The translations under genes were made by a program, and so were the position numbers. Positions 17,675-24,710 of a stretch of DNA of 64,000 nucleotides are shown in pieces (position 1 is the first letter of the stretch; each line of letters begins with the position of its first letter). Origin of the DNA: a virus; IMG/VR virus record IMGVR_UViG_3300027541_000009, positions 186,001-250,000 of that record. The stretch is one strand, 5' to 3'. The notes beneath the pieces were generated by a model, which was not told the DNA's origin, made no database searches, and saw nothing but the letters and a program-made list of their open reading frames with translations.

Positions 17675-17982
17675 TTGGATTGATTGCTGCGTTGACTTGT
17701 GGAATTTCTACATACTATGGAGTCGGAGACGGATTTCATGGAAAAGTTACTGCGAATGGTGAGCGGTTTGACGCTTATCGTTGGACTGCAGCTCACCCTT
17801 ATCTACCTATGGGTTCACGCATACGGGTGACAAATCAAGACAATGGTAAACAAGTTATTGTTCGTGTAAATGATCGTGGTCCATACTCACATGCTGATTT
17901 GGATCTTTCTTATGCTGCTTTTGCTCACATTTCTTCTGTAAAAAAAGGTAACGCTGTCGTTTGTTGGAGGGTTGTTGGATGA
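17671..17982 (+). CDS. RlpA-like double-psi beta-barrel protein (103 aa)
   Basis: ISTYYGVGDGFHGKVTANGE (12-31) and VRVNDRGPY (64-72) are the two signature blocks of the RlpA/expansin-type barrel: S-x-Y-G...T-A-N-G-E and V-x-V-N-D-R-G-P. RlpA proteins act as septal lytic transglycosylases on naked glycan strands. The N-terminus MIGLIAALTCG is hydrophobic and may be a short export signal. The domain fills the entire protein, with no SPOR domain. Likely a cell-wall-acting enzyme; timing and target unproven. Confidence 0.75.
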   Translation: MIGLIAALTCGISTYYGVGDGFHGKVTANGERFDAYRWTAAHPYLPMGSRIRVTNQDNGKQVIVRVNDRGPYSHADLDLSYAAFAHISSVKKGNAVVCWRVVG

Positions 17983-18356
17983 AAAAACTGATTGTTCTTG
18001 CTGCACTATTGTTTGGTTCTCCTGTTTTTGCACAGTCTGCACCAGTAGTTCCTAAGGTAAAAGTTTATCGTCCTTTTGTATATGAAACAAACTGTATTTT
18101 AGAGTATGGTGTTCAAACCTATGATGATGTTTGTAAAGTCATTGAAACTCGTGAAACTGGTGGAGCATTGAGAACTCGTAACATTTTCTCCAATAAGTTT
18201 GGTTTGACTATCAAAGGACGGTTTGATAAAGAGAAAGGATATGTGACTTGGGATAGTCACAACAAATTTGAATATAAGTTTGATTATAAAGTTGGTGGTA
18301 GTGGTTGGACTTATGTAATGCCAGGTGTTCTTCTTGAAAATATTAGTTGGGACTGA
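17979..18356 (+). CDS. Exported hypothetical protein with signal peptide (125 aa)
   Basis: ATG 17979 overlaps the previous stop (ATGA). MKKLIVLAALLFGSPVFAQS is a textbook signal peptide: KK, hydrophobic core, and V-F-A before Q20. Mature part has two Cys (C~37, C~49) that could form a disulfide and a beta-rich tail. With the RlpA-like neighbour it suggests a periplasmic function. Confidence 0.65.
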   Translation: MKKLIVLAALLFGSPVFAQSAPVVPKVKVYRPFVYETNCILEYGVQTYDDVCKVIETRETGGALRTRNIFSNKFGLTIKGRFDKEKGYVTWDSHNKFEYKFDYKVGGSGWTYVMPGVLLENISWD

Positions 18357-18529
18357 TGAAAGTTACTGAACATAACATTCAAGATACAGACTTGAATTTG
18401 GACGATATTATCGAACTAATTCGATTGGTTAAGAAAGAATCAAAAGAGCATGAAGATCGTGCTGTTTTGCTACGCTATGGTGTTTTGATTGGTAAGTTGG
18501 TCTGCCTTCGACATGACTTAATTTCTTAA
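18356..18529 (+). CDS. Small helical protein (57 aa)
   Basis: ATG 18356 overlaps the preceding TGA by one base. MKVTEHNIQDTDLNLDDIIE then a long charged helix (LIRLVKKESKEHEDRAVLLR). No recognised motif. Confidence 0.55.
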   Translation: MKVTEHNIQDTDLNLDDIIELIRLVKKESKEHEDRAVLLRYGVLIGKLVCLRHDLIS

Positions 18530-18543
18530 AAAATTATAAACTA

Positions 18544-18562
18544 CCTTAAATAGTAGTAGAAT
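18544..18562 (+). promoter_or_regulatory. Recurrent CCTTAAATAGT...TAGAAT motif, copy 1
   Basis: CCTTAAATAGTAGTAGAAT just before a gene start. Close relatives stand at 19731 and 34543. Promoter-like, but the -10 would leave only ~5 nt of leader and exclude the AGGAG at 18563-18567, so its role is uncertain. Confidence 0.4.
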
Positions 18563-18573
18563 AGGAGAAAACC

Positions 18574-18738
18574 ATGGTTGTATTTCTTACTGCAACCATT
18601 ATTACTTGCTCTGACGCATTGAGTGTGATTCAACGCATTTCTAAAGTTGTGGGATTAACTGAAGTTCAAAGAACAGAAATTATTCAAGAAATCCGCAAAG
18701 TTATTCCTTCCTGTCCCGTTAAAGTAGTAAAACAATGA
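18574..18738 (+). CDS. Small protein with hydrophobic N-terminus (54 aa)
   Basis: AGGAG 6 nt upstream of ATG 18574. MVVFLTATIITCSDALSVIQ then an amphipathic helix and a SCPVKVVKQ tail. The start could be a short signal or an uncleaved anchor. Two Cys. ATGA overlap with the next gene. Confidence 0.55.
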   Translation: MVVFLTATIITCSDALSVIQRISKVVGLTEVQRTEIIQEIRKVIPSCPVKVVKQ

Positions 18739-18908
18739 ATGAAGAATCTCAAATTGACAAGTGGAATCGTGGACTGACTCTCTTTGAGGAAAGTGTATTG
18801 AAACCAGATCCTGAACTTCGCAACTGTGCTCATAACCAAAAGTGTTTTAATGAACTTATGGCAGTTCGTGAACAAGTCCTACAATATCTTAAGACATTGA
18901 GACAATGA
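18735..18908 (+). CDS. Small acidic helical protein (57 aa)
   Basis: ATGA overlaps on both sides. MNEESQIDKWNRGLTLFEES followed by PELRNCAHNQKCFNELMAVR: two Cys nine... residues apart-type spacing around an H. No known family. Confidence 0.5.
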   Translation: MNEESQIDKWNRGLTLFEESVLKPDPELRNCAHNQKCFNELMAVREQVLQYLKTLRQ

Positions 18909-19144
18909 GTTCTTATACCTTTTGGTTGATTATATTTGCTTTTGTTTTGTATTTTATTGCTACAGACCAATCAGTAGCGAGGGCATTTTATATGCTAACT
19001 CAACTAGCAAGAGTACAGTATGAAAAGACAAAGTGGTGGATTTTACATAATCCAGCAAATCCAATTGTAAAGTATTTTATGTGGAGAAGAGCATATAAAC
19101 TTGCGAAGGAATTGCAACAGGAGTTAAAATCAAGAAATAAATAA
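18905..19144 (+). CDS. Small membrane protein (79 aa)
   Basis: MSSYTFWLIIFAFVLYFIAT is a clear transmembrane helix, followed by an amphipathic, basic cytoplasmic tail (RRAYKLAKELQQELKSRNK). ATGA overlap with the preceding gene. Possibly holin- or envelope-associated, but that is speculative. Confidence 0.6.
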   Translation: MSSYTFWLIIFAFVLYFIATDQSVARAFYMLTQLARVQYEKTKWWILHNPANPIVKYFMWRRAYKLAKELQQELKSRNK

Positions 19145-19164
19145 ACATTATCTGAGTAATACAT

Positions 19165-19482
19165 ATGCTCTCCACTCAATACCGTCTTCGCCTTGAAGCA
19201 ATCTGTGAGCGAATTGTAAAAGGCGAATCTGTAGAGTTAAGCGACATGATTTGGGCAGAGAAGTTGGCAAAAGCAAATCGTTCCGCTGCAACACTTCTAA
19301 GGCAAGCAAGACGCCGTGCTGCAAATCCAGATATGCAAGAAGGAAGTTTAGATGACTTTATGAACGCATTGGATTTGGGTGATCCCGACCCTTCAAATCA
19401 CCGCACTGGATTCAATGGAGCTGATGATATTATTGATTTCTTCACAGGAGACAAACCAGACGATTGGCGACAAAGAGACTGA
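19165..19482 (+). CDS. Conserved cyanophage hypothetical protein (105 aa)
   Basis: MLSTQYRLRLEAICERIVKG, then a helical block with RSAATLLRQARRRAAN and an acidic tail (DALDLGDPDPSNHRTGF...). I recall similar proteins in several cyanomyoviruses without assigned function. Stop overlaps the next ATG. Confidence 0.65.
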   Translation: MLSTQYRLRLEAICERIVKGESVELSDMIWAEKLAKANRSAATLLRQARRRAANPDMQEGSLDDFMNALDLGDPDPSNHRTGFNGADDIIDFFTGDKPDDWRQRD

Positions 19483-19703
19483 TGAAATATTTACTTTTAC
19501 TTTTGCCATTTGCAACTCTACCCGCAAGTGCTATCACTTGGAGAGAGTTTTGGGAACCTTTTGAACCAAGAGTTTATTATAGAGAACCAATTTGCACAGA
19601 AGTTGTGTATCGTGAAGAATATGTGCCAGGCAATAGATGGAATCCTGGATATGTAAGGACTTGGAGAGAACGAGTCAGAGTTCCTTGTTCAATTTATAAT
19701 TAA
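19482..19703 (+). CDS. Exported small protein with signal peptide (73 aa)
   Basis: ATG 19482 (overlapping TGATG) gives MKYLLLLLPFATLPASAITW, a signal peptide with A-S-A cleavage site. Mature part is aromatic and Arg-rich with two Cys (C~40, C~70) and YVREEYVPGNRW-like strands. Third exported product of this group. Confidence 0.62.
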   Translation: MKYLLLLLPFATLPASAITWREFWEPFEPRVYYREPICTEVVYREEYVPGNRWNPGYVRTWRERVRVPCSIYN

Positions 19704-19730
19704 GTTGTATTAAGCAATCCACATAAACCT

Positions 19731-19748
19731 CCTAGATAGTGGTAGAAT
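19731..19748 (+). promoter_or_regulatory. Recurrent CCTAGATAGT...TAGAAT motif, copy 2
   Basis: CCTAGATAGTGGTAGAAT in the intergenic region 19704-19812. Matches the motifs at 18544 and 34543 at most positions. Confidence 0.4.
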
Positions 19749-19812
19749 AGTAAGGTCATAAAAATGAACTGAAAACTCTTTATTATGATATTCTTTGTGC
19801 GTGGAGGTCATT

Positions 19813-19986
19813 ATGCACAATTTAATTTCTTACAATCAACTTGCTGGGTGGAAAAAAATCGGTAATACGCTAGATGAGTTTATAGACCAGCACGAAATTA
19901 TGAATTCATATTTTGAATGTCTAACTGAATGTGATGAGGATACGCAGAGTTGTAGAAGAATATGTAGAAAACTCTTGACCACATAG
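19813..19986 (+). CDS. Small Cys-rich protein (57 aa)
   Basis: GGAGG at 19803-19807 precedes ATG 19813. MHNLISYNQLAGWKKIGNTL then FECLTECDEDTQSCRRICRK with four Cys (C-x3-C-x6-C-x3-C), which could bind zinc or make disulfides. Leader block CTGAAAACTCT at 19769 resembles that before the gene at 17456. Confidence 0.58.
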   Translation: MHNLISYNQLAGWKKIGNTLDEFIDQHEIMNSYFECLTECDEDTQSCRRICRKLLTT

Positions 19987-19992
19987 ACCAGT

Positions 19993-20042
19993 TTAAAGTC
20001 TGTCCATTCACCCTTGACTTTCGCGGTCAAGGGTTTTATAGT
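19993..20042 (+). promoter_or_regulatory. Composite junction B: terminator hairpin carrying a sigma70 promoter
   Basis: AAAGTCTGTCC block (19996-20005), hairpin CCCTTGAC/GTCAAGGG (20011-20033) followed by TTTT. TTGACT (20014-20019) in the 5' arm is the -35, 17 nt away is TATAGT (20037-20042). The same bases serve as terminator and promoter. ATG of the next gene is at 20065. Confidence 0.72.
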
Positions 20043-20064
20043 AGGTGCATAGACATCCAAAGCA

Positions 20065-20619
20065 ATGACCTACACAGCAAAACTCAAAGTTTCTTTTGAT
20101 ACTGAATGGACTCCAAGTTATTCGTCTGGAATGTATGACGACGAAACTCTTCCTGAGGAGCATTATACTTTTGAGATTCCCTGTGAAGACATCAACACCA
20201 TTCAACTCTTCCGTTTCTTTGGAACTGTTGCCCGCACGATGGGACATAATGAAATTGGTATTATGAAAGGTGCTTGTTCGCTTGCATTTAATGATATGCG
20301 TAGTGAAGAAGATATGCGTAAAATTTCGGAAGAGTTTGAGCTGATGATGTCAGAGGATTATTCTAAAGAACTCCGTAGGTTGGAAGATGAGATTTATGAT
20401 CTGAAAGCAAAACTTTCACGCTGCCAGCAACCCGAAAATCCTCAATATACCGATGAGGAAATGTCAGCAATGACTCATCAAGAATGGAATGGTGTTGTTC
20501 CTGGGTCTCCTGAAGCAGTTGAGAAAGGTTGTAAGTGTCCTGTAATGGATAATGAAGAGATGCCTGAAGAACGCAAGTGGGTTAATGCTGATTGTCCTAT
20601 TCACGGTAAAGTAAAATGA
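20065..20619 (+). CDS. Hypothetical protein with coiled coil and Cys/His motif (184 aa)
   Basis: N-terminal beta-rich part, then residues ~95-125 (SKELRRLEDEIYDLKAKL) form a coiled coil. The C-terminal CKCPVMDN...NADCPIHG contains C-x-C and D-C-P-x-H-G, a likely zinc site also seen in the 66-aa protein at 23074. First gene after junction B, at the head of a long train of overlapping genes. Confidence 0.6.
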   Translation: MTYTAKLKVSFDTEWTPSYSSGMYDDETLPEEHYTFEIPCEDINTIQLFRFFGTVARTMGHNEIGIMKGACSLAFNDMRSEEDMRKISEEFELMMSEDYSKELRRLEDEIYDLKAKLSRCQQPENPQYTDEEMSAMTHQEWNGVVPGSPEAVEKGCKCPVMDNEEMPEERKWVNADCPIHGKVK

Positions 20620-20813
20620 CTGAACGAGCACAAGAATTTATGAATGAAGTATGGGAACACCGAAATAATTTCGGTGCTGATACTGAAGAAAAGTTAGTTT
20701 CTGCTATTCTTTGTCTTGCTGCAGAAAAAGTGCAGTTCTTTACGGCTCAAGATGGTAGAATTGTTTTGGATAAAGGTGATATGATTCGACTTGCAGAGGA
20801 ACTAAACCAATGA
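20616..20813 (+). CDS. Small acidic protein (65 aa)
   Basis: ATGA overlaps on both sides. MTERAQEFMNEVWEHRNNFG, helical, with a hydrophobic helix (LVSAILCLAAEKVQFF) that is probably buried rather than transmembrane. Unknown function. Confidence 0.55.
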   Translation: MTERAQEFMNEVWEHRNNFGADTEEKLVSAILCLAAEKVQFFTAQDGRIVLDKGDMIRLAEELNQ

Positions 20814-21103
20814 AAATCTTTCAAGTCGCAAAATGGGGTGTAAGAGAGGATTATGGTAAAGAGTTCTACCTATCACTCTTTCTTACTGAACGATATTCAC
20901 TGCTTCAAGTTGCAGTTGATTTTGGTGAATATGGTAAGTGGATTGAGTGGCCTTATCTTCAAATCTCTATGGGATATGGTAGACTGTTTTCCTTTCTATT
21001 CTCTCTTGGTCGTTTAGGATTTACTTTTGATATCTGGGGGAGAAACTGGCGTGATGAGTTGTTCTATCAAGCAAAAGATTATATGAAGTTGAAAGATGAC
21101 TAA
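20810..21103 (+). CDS. Aromatic-rich hypothetical protein (97 aa)
   Basis: High W/Y/F content (MGYGRLFSFLFSLGRLGFTF), beta-rich core and a helical end (ELFYQAKDYMKLKDD). ATGA overlap upstream and 8-nt overlap with the next gene. No recognised motif. Confidence 0.55.
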   Translation: MKIFQVAKWGVREDYGKEFYLSLFLTERYSLLQVAVDFGEYGKWIEWPYLQISMGYGRLFSFLFSLGRLGFTFDIWGRNWRDELFYQAKDYMKLKDD

Positions 21104-21254
21104 ACCTCTACCTGACAAAAGAGAACTTGATATAATGTGGACTGTTGCAACCAGTACCAGTTTGGAAACTGGCACAAGACCTAACATCCATTTTGCCAGG
21201 ATGCTGTATGATGAGTTCAACGACATCAAACCCCCAGTAGGACTTGGAAAATGA
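21096..21254 (+). CDS. Small LPDKxEL-family protein (52 aa), paralogue of the gene at 30993
   Basis: MTKPLPDKRELDIMWTVATS; the protein at 30993 reads MKTLPDKNELRIMWSVATSS, so the pair share LPDK-x-EL-x-IMW-x-VATS. One or two helices with a basic/acidic face and the same ending (L-G-x-K). Function unknown; conservation between copies supports a real product. Confidence 0.6.
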   Translation: MTKPLPDKRELDIMWTVATSTSLETGTRPNIHFARMLYDEFNDIKPPVGLGK

Positions 21255-21550
21255 GTGGTGGACATTTTGGTAACTGTGGTTACGATTACTACAAAGTTTA
21301 TCAGTTTGCTGATGAATTGGAAGATGAGATTCTCAAAAATGGTCAGAAACGTGAAGATGGTGGATACTATGGTGAAGAGTATTATCCTGCTTTTGAACCA
21401 GAAACTATCGAATATCTAAAAGAACAACTGCCAAAAATGAAAAAGATGGCAGAGATTATGAGGCATATTGATTATCTGTATTCAGGTGATCATGGTGAAG
21501 ATAGTTTTATGGAACGGGTGAAAGAAGTGGAGGCTAAGTATGAAATTTGA
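21251..21550 (+). CDS. MSGGHF-type hypothetical protein (99 aa)
   Basis: MSGGHFGNCGYDYYKVYQFA then a Glu-rich helix bundle (ELEDEILKNGQ...). Proteins starting MSGGHF-x-Y occur in many bacteria and phages without known role. ATGA overlap with the previous gene; next gene starts 11 nt before its end. Confidence 0.62.
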   Translation: MSGGHFGNCGYDYYKVYQFADELEDEILKNGQKREDGGYYGEEYYPAFEPETIEYLKEQLPKMKKMAEIMRHIDYLYSGDHGEDSFMERVKEVEAKYEI

Positions 21551-21758
21551 TGGAATTGATTGGGCAGTTTTGTTTGTATTTTTTATTGCAATCGTTGCTG
21601 GTGCTATCATCACCTATGATGCCCAACAACAACGAGTATTATTCCAACAAACATACAATAAAAACTTGGAGTGTCGTCAAGCACTCAAAGACCAAACAGT
21701 AGTAAGAGTGAATGAGATTTGTGGAGAAGTTCCTGTGATTGGAGATTTTGTGAAATGA
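21540..21758 (+). CDS. Single-pass membrane protein (72 aa), ICGEVPV family
   Basis: Residues 8-27 (WAVLFVFFIAIVAGAIIT) form a transmembrane helix; the outside part ends ECRQALKDQ...NEICGEVPVIGDFVK. The ECR...ICGEVPV block is shared with the protein at 22859, so two paralogues stand 1.3 kb apart. Two conserved Cys probably form a disulfide. ATGA overlap with the zinc-finger gene. Confidence 0.6.
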   Translation: MKFDGIDWAVLFVFFIAIVAGAIITYDAQQQRVLFQQTYNKNLECRQALKDQTVVRVNEICGEVPVIGDFVK

Positions 21759-21916
21759 ACCAATATTATAACGACTATCCAAAAGAACCTATTGGTGGTG
21801 GTAATCCTTATTACTGCTGTTCTTATTGTAAGATAAGTGACCCACAAATCAACGGAGAACTTAAAAATCATACAGAATGGTGTGAGTATCGTATTCAAAA
21901 GGAACTTGGAAAATGA
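21755..21916 (+). CDS. Small zinc-finger-like protein (53 aa)
   Basis: ATG 21755 (ATGA overlap). CCSYCKISDP...LKNHTEWCEYR gives C-x2-C and H-x3-C, a treble-clef or C2HC-type zinc site. Could bind nucleic acid or a protein partner. C-terminus is a short charged helix. Confidence 0.6.
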   Translation: MNQYYNDYPKEPIGGGNPYYCCSYCKISDPQINGELKNHTEWCEYRIQKELGK

Positions 21917-22095
21917 TTGAACTTCGTATCGTTGAGAATGAACTGGGAGTGAAACCAGACATTCAGTATCGGTATCATATTTTTACTACTGATGCTTCTG
22001 GTAATTTATGTCCTCCCATCCTTTATGATTGTGAGGAATGGAGTGAATGGAAAACTGCTCCTTATGTAAATGTAGAGGAGATTGAAAATGATTGA
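21913..22095 (+). CDS. Small beta-rich protein (60 aa)
   Basis: MIELRIVENELGVKPDIQYR then strands with DYCEEWSEWKTAPYV-like aromatic content. Overlaps ATGA upstream and 8 nt downstream. Unknown. Confidence 0.5.
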   Translation: MIELRIVENELGVKPDIQYRYHIFTTDASGNLCPPILYDCEEWSEWKTAPYVNVEEIEND

Positions 22096-22243
22096 AATCA
22101 AAAAATCTTATGTCTTGGAACTAACAGAACAACAAGCAAAAGAACTCTATTGGATTTTGAGAGATGTAAATTTAGAAACTGATAATACACTAAAACTTGT
22201 TTATCATGAACTAAAAAAATTATTTGATGCGGGGATACGATGA
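22088..22243 (+). CDS. Small helical protein (51 aa)
   Basis: MIEIKKSYVLELTEQQAKEL then YWILRDVNLET. The V-L-E-L-T-E-x-Q-A-x-E-L pattern is common in tiny phage proteins of unknown role. ATGA overlap with the next gene. Confidence 0.55.
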   Translation: MIEIKKSYVLELTEQQAKELYWILRDVNLETDNTLKLVYHELKKLFDAGIR

Positions 22244-22530
22244 ACGAAACACTTAATAAGAACCTCACACTCATTCAGGAGGTTGCTACAAAGGCACTTG
22301 AAGAACTCAAGAATTCCACAGAACGATTTGGTGGTGTAAATTATGCTGACCTACGAGTGGTTGATGTGTGGGTGAAATATAGTATTCACGAAGAGGATTT
22401 GGAGTATGGTGTGTTGATTGAAGAATGTTCTCCAACTGCTTATGATTTTCAGGATTATATGTTAGAATACCTGAAAGATAATCTGCCTAATAATTTGGGG
22501 TGGAGCATTTATGTGGAGTTGGATTGGTGA
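22240..22530 (+). CDS. Hypothetical protein (96 aa)
   Basis: N-terminal helix (IQEVATKALEELKNSTERFG) followed by a mixed alpha/beta part (DLRVVDVWVKYSIHEEDL...). Ends with a W-rich strand. No family recognised. Confidence 0.55.
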   Translation: MNETLNKNLTLIQEVATKALEELKNSTERFGGVNYADLRVVDVWVKYSIHEEDLEYGVLIEECSPTAYDFQDYMLEYLKDNLPNNLGWSIYVELDW

Positions 22531-22697
22531 TGACTAAAACTCAATCAGCATTAGAACGAGTTATTATTGAACTTGATAGTTGGTGTGATAATTGGACTCC
22601 GACATCTTATAATGACCCTCGCATTAGTTTGAGACAGATTGCTGACCGTGCCCGTGATGTTTTAGAACAGGAGAAAAATGACTATGATTTTAGATGA
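22530..22697 (+). CDS. Small helical protein (55 aa)
   Basis: ATG 22530 (TGATG overlap). MTKTQSALERVIIELDSWCD and RISLRQIADRARDVLEQEKN are two amphipathic helices around a W/P-containing turn. Next gene overlaps by 20 nt. Confidence 0.55.
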   Translation: MTKTQSALERVIIELDSWCDNWTPTSYNDPRISLRQIADRARDVLEQEKNDYDFR

Positions 22698-22857
22698 AGA
22701 AGTCATCAAACTTGTAAAAGAACACTTTGAAGAAGATTGGGATGAAAATGATGGTTGGGAGTATTCTGGAAACTTTGATGCCTTTGTGAAGTTTGCCCAA
22801 GAAATCTTTCAAATGGGTTATAATGAAGGTAGTTATGATATGTCCTACTATGAGTGA
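22678..22857 (+). CDS. Small acidic protein (59 aa)
   Basis: ATG 22678 (or ATG 22684, two codons later). MTMILDEEVIKLVKEHFEED, then a G/Y-rich segment with FVKFAQEIFQMGYNEG. The FA-x-E-I-x-x-x-G-Y-x-E-G ending recurs in small phage proteins (compare the 73-aa protein at 27307). Unknown. Confidence 0.52.
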   Translation: MTMILDEEVIKLVKEHFEEDWDENDGWEYSGNFDAFVKFAQEIFQMGYNEGSYDMSYYE

Positions 22858-22858
22858 A

Positions 22859-23077
22859 ATGAAACCCTTTATCTTTATCTTCATCATTCCACTTCTCATC
22901 ATTACTGGTTATTTCCTTTCTATGGAACTACTGAATACTTACAATACTCAAAAGGACAGAGAGATGTTCTTGAAATCTTATGAGATTGTGATAGAATGTA
23001 GGAAGTCTTATAATGTGATTAATTCCGCAACTAACATTTGTGGTGAAGTTCCTGTATTTGTGAGTTCTGTAAAATGA
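22859..23077 (+). CDS. Single-pass membrane protein (72 aa), ICGEVPV family
   Basis: ATG 22859 gives MKPFIFIFIIPLLIITGYFL, a transmembrane helix; ATG 22850 would add MSE. The C-terminal block IECRKSY...TNICGEVPVFVSSVK parallels the protein at 21540 in order and spacing. Likely a duplicated inner-membrane protein with a disulfide-bonded outer domain. Confidence 0.6.
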   Translation: MKPFIFIFIIPLLIITGYFLSMELLNTYNTQKDREMFLKSYEIVIECRKSYNVINSATNICGEVPVFVSSVK

Positions 23078-23274
23078 CTAAATGCACCTGTTCTTACATT
23101 CAAATAGGAACCAAGACCTCCAATAGCAAAAACCTCAATCCAGATTGCCCATTACACGGAACTGATAGTGTGTGGTATAATAGTCCAGAACAAGTCAATA
23201 AACGAAAGGATAGGTCTCAACGACTTCGGGAACTTTATGATGCTGCTCGCAAAGCAAGGGAGAATGTGAAATGA
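23074..23274 (+). CDS. Small zinc-site protein (66 aa)
   Basis: MTKCTCSYIQIG...NLNPDCPLHG holds C-x-C and N-x-D-C-P-x-H-G, a likely zinc site, then a basic helix (RKDRSQRLRELYDAARKARE). The same Cys/His pattern ends the 184-aa protein at 20065. Confidence 0.58.
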   Translation: MTKCTCSYIQIGTKTSNSKNLNPDCPLHGTDSVWYNSPEQVNKRKDRSQRLRELYDAARKARENVK

Positions 23275-23525
23275 AAGTTTATTCACTCTATCACAACGAA
23301 ACTTATGTTGCTTCCTTTCCAAATAAGGAAGATGCTGTTTTCTATGGTAAGCAATTCTATGAGGATGGATGGTCTTGTAATATTATTGAAGAGTATTTGA
23401 GTAAATCTCCACCACTTTATAGCACTCCTTATATTCCACCTGCTTCAAGCACTACTCCTACTATTCATAATGTAGTAAAAGCAGAACCTTATAAAGATGT
23501 GAGAGCAAATTGGGAGGAGAAATGA
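23271..23525 (+). CDS. Hypothetical protein with Pro/Ser-rich tail (84 aa)
   Basis: Folded N-terminal half (MKVYSLYHNETYVASFPNKE, DAVFYGKQFYEDGWSC) and a flexible tail rich in P, S and T (PPLYSTPYIPPASSTTP). The N-terminal pattern looks like a small KTSC/WGR-type beta-alpha fold but I cannot assign it. Confidence 0.52.
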   Translation: MKVYSLYHNETYVASFPNKEDAVFYGKQFYEDGWSCNIIEEYLSKSPPLYSTPYIPPASSTTPTIHNVVKAEPYKDVRANWEEK

Positions 23526-23668
23526 CTTACGAAGTTCAAACTTGGGATGATGCAGATAAAACTGTGTATTATGAAACCGTAAAGGATGCTATTGATTATG
23601 AGAGTGCTCGTGATATAATTGTAGAGAAGTATCCAAATCGTAAAGTAATTGCTGTAATTAGAAAATGA
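23522..23668 (+). CDS. Small alpha/beta protein (48 aa)
   Basis: MTYEVQTWDDADKTVYYETV then AIDYESARDIIVEKYPNRKV. One hairpin plus one helix. ATGA overlaps on both sides. Confidence 0.5.
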   Translation: MTYEVQTWDDADKTVYYETVKDAIDYESARDIIVEKYPNRKVIAVIRK

Positions 23669-24024
23669 ATTTACTTGAAACACTTGAATACTTTCTCACA
23701 GAAACCGCAGCAGATATGGATGGTTTGTCTTGGGAAATCCGTGAGGAAACTAACTTTGAGGACAACAACATAGACCATTTGACTGAATGTTATGATTTCA
23801 ATAAAGAACTTTATGATAATCTCAAACAAATCAAACTGATGATTGAAGAGAAAGACCCAGTAAAACAAATCCTCAACGACCCTAATGATGAACTGATTGA
23901 AAAGTTTGTGGAAAAGAAAAAAGAAGTTAATGATAAACTGATTGAGAATGTGCTAAAATGGTCTGATAAAGTTTTAGATGGTATTGATTTGAATGAAAAA
24001 CTACCCGATGAAGAAAATGACTGA
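23665..24024 (+). CDS. Acidic helical protein with LNEKLPDE tail (119 aa)
   Basis: Long acidic helices (ETLEYFLTETAADMDGLSWE; NDELIEKFVEKKKEVNDKL). Ends GIDLNEKLPDEEND; the protein at 30656 ends VDLNEKLPNEDIT. The shared tail suggests a duplicated module. The downstream gene begins inside this tail in both places. Confidence 0.57.
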   Translation: MNLLETLEYFLTETAADMDGLSWEIREETNFEDNNIDHLTECYDFNKELYDNLKQIKLMIEEKDPVKQILNDPNDELIEKFVEKKKEVNDKLIENVLKWSDKVLDGIDLNEKLPDEEND

Positions 24025-24193
24025 ACCAACAGACACAGAAATCCTTGAATTTCTACTCAATCAATTCAAGATGTGTTCTCCTAAAATGAATGGAGAACAC
24101 GATTGGGTTTTTATGAATAGTGGATTTCCTATGAGTAGAGCAAAAGGTAAAAGTGCCCGTGATGCTGTGATTGCTGCGATGAGGGCAAGATGA
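24017..24193 (+). CDS. Small hypothetical protein (58 aa)
   Basis: ATG 24017 (MTEPTDTEILEFLLNQF); ATG 24008 is in frame (MKKMTEP). Contains GEHDWVFMNSGFP and a basic C-terminal helix (RDAVIAAMRAR). Overlaps the previous gene by 8 nt. Confidence 0.52.
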   Translation: MTEPTDTEILEFLLNQFKMCSPKMNGEHDWVFMNSGFPMSRAKGKSARDAVIAAMRAR

Positions 24194-24438
24194 CTGAAAT
24201 TGTTAATCTTGAAGAATGTGTTGATTATGTCGTCAAAGTTGTTCGCAGAGACGATACAACTCTTTATGGTAAAATTAGAAATTCTCCCACCTATCCAGAT
24301 GATGACCGTCCTTTTGTATTTGATTTGGGAAATGGTGGGGGACTTCGTTATAGTAAATATGGTAGAGTAGTAAAAAAGGCAAACAAACTTGATATTATTT
24401 GGATTAAAAAAATAGCAAAGGAAACCTGTGATGACTGA
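24190..24438 (+). CDS. Small beta-barrel-like protein (82 aa)
   Basis: MTEIVNLEECVDYVVKVVRR; strands VKVVRRDDTTLYGKI, FVFDLGNGGGLRYSKYG resemble an SH3-like small barrel. ATGA overlap upstream. Confidence 0.52.
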   Translation: MTEIVNLEECVDYVVKVVRRDDTTLYGKIRNSPTYPDDDRPFVFDLGNGGGLRYSKYGRVVKKANKLDIIWIKKIAKETCDD

Positions 24439-24637
24439 AAGAAAACCTATACAAATCTCTGGTGATATGGTATTATGTTCCGACAATACCTTATGGAAAC
24501 TTGATGGTAGTTGGTGGGCAAAACTTGCTCCCATTCCTACTGACGAAGAATACGAAGAACAACGAGATGCCAGATTGGAATGGCATAACAAACTTACAGA
24601 AGCATTATATGAACGAGGTAGTTGGAGTAAAAAATGA
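24431..24637 (+). CDS. Small protein with DxTLWKLD strand (68 aa)
   Basis: ATG 24431 preferred over GTG 24428. MTERKPIQISGDMVLCSDNT, LWKLDGSWWAKLAPIP, then a charged helix (EEYEEQRDARLEWHNKL). The LWxLDG-x-W motif is typical of tiny phage beta proteins of unknown role. Last gene before the homing endonuclease. Confidence 0.55.
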   Translation: MTERKPIQISGDMVLCSDNTLWKLDGSWWAKLAPIPTDEEYEEQRDARLEWHNKLTEALYERGSWSKK

Positions 24638-24639
24638 CT

Positions 24640-24647
24640 TATAAATA
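24640..24647 (+). promoter_or_regulatory. Late promoter TATAAATA upstream of the homing-endonuclease region
   Basis: Exact TATAAATA 9 nt before an ATG (24649) that opens a 22-codon frame (MSIETAILYGQIRCF...). This may be the 5' remnant of a late gene. Confidence 0.5.
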
Positions 24648-24684
24648 AAATGTCTATAGAAACCGCAATTCTCTACGGACAGAT

Positions 24685-24707
24685 TAGGTGCTTTCGGGCA
24701 CCTTTTC
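24685..24707 (+). terminator. Hairpin terminator before the homing endonuclease
   Basis: AGGTGC TTTCGG GCACCT followed by TTTTC. A TTCG-like stable loop. Separates the upstream gene train from the endonuclease gene. Confidence 0.65.
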
Positions 24708-24710
24708 TAT

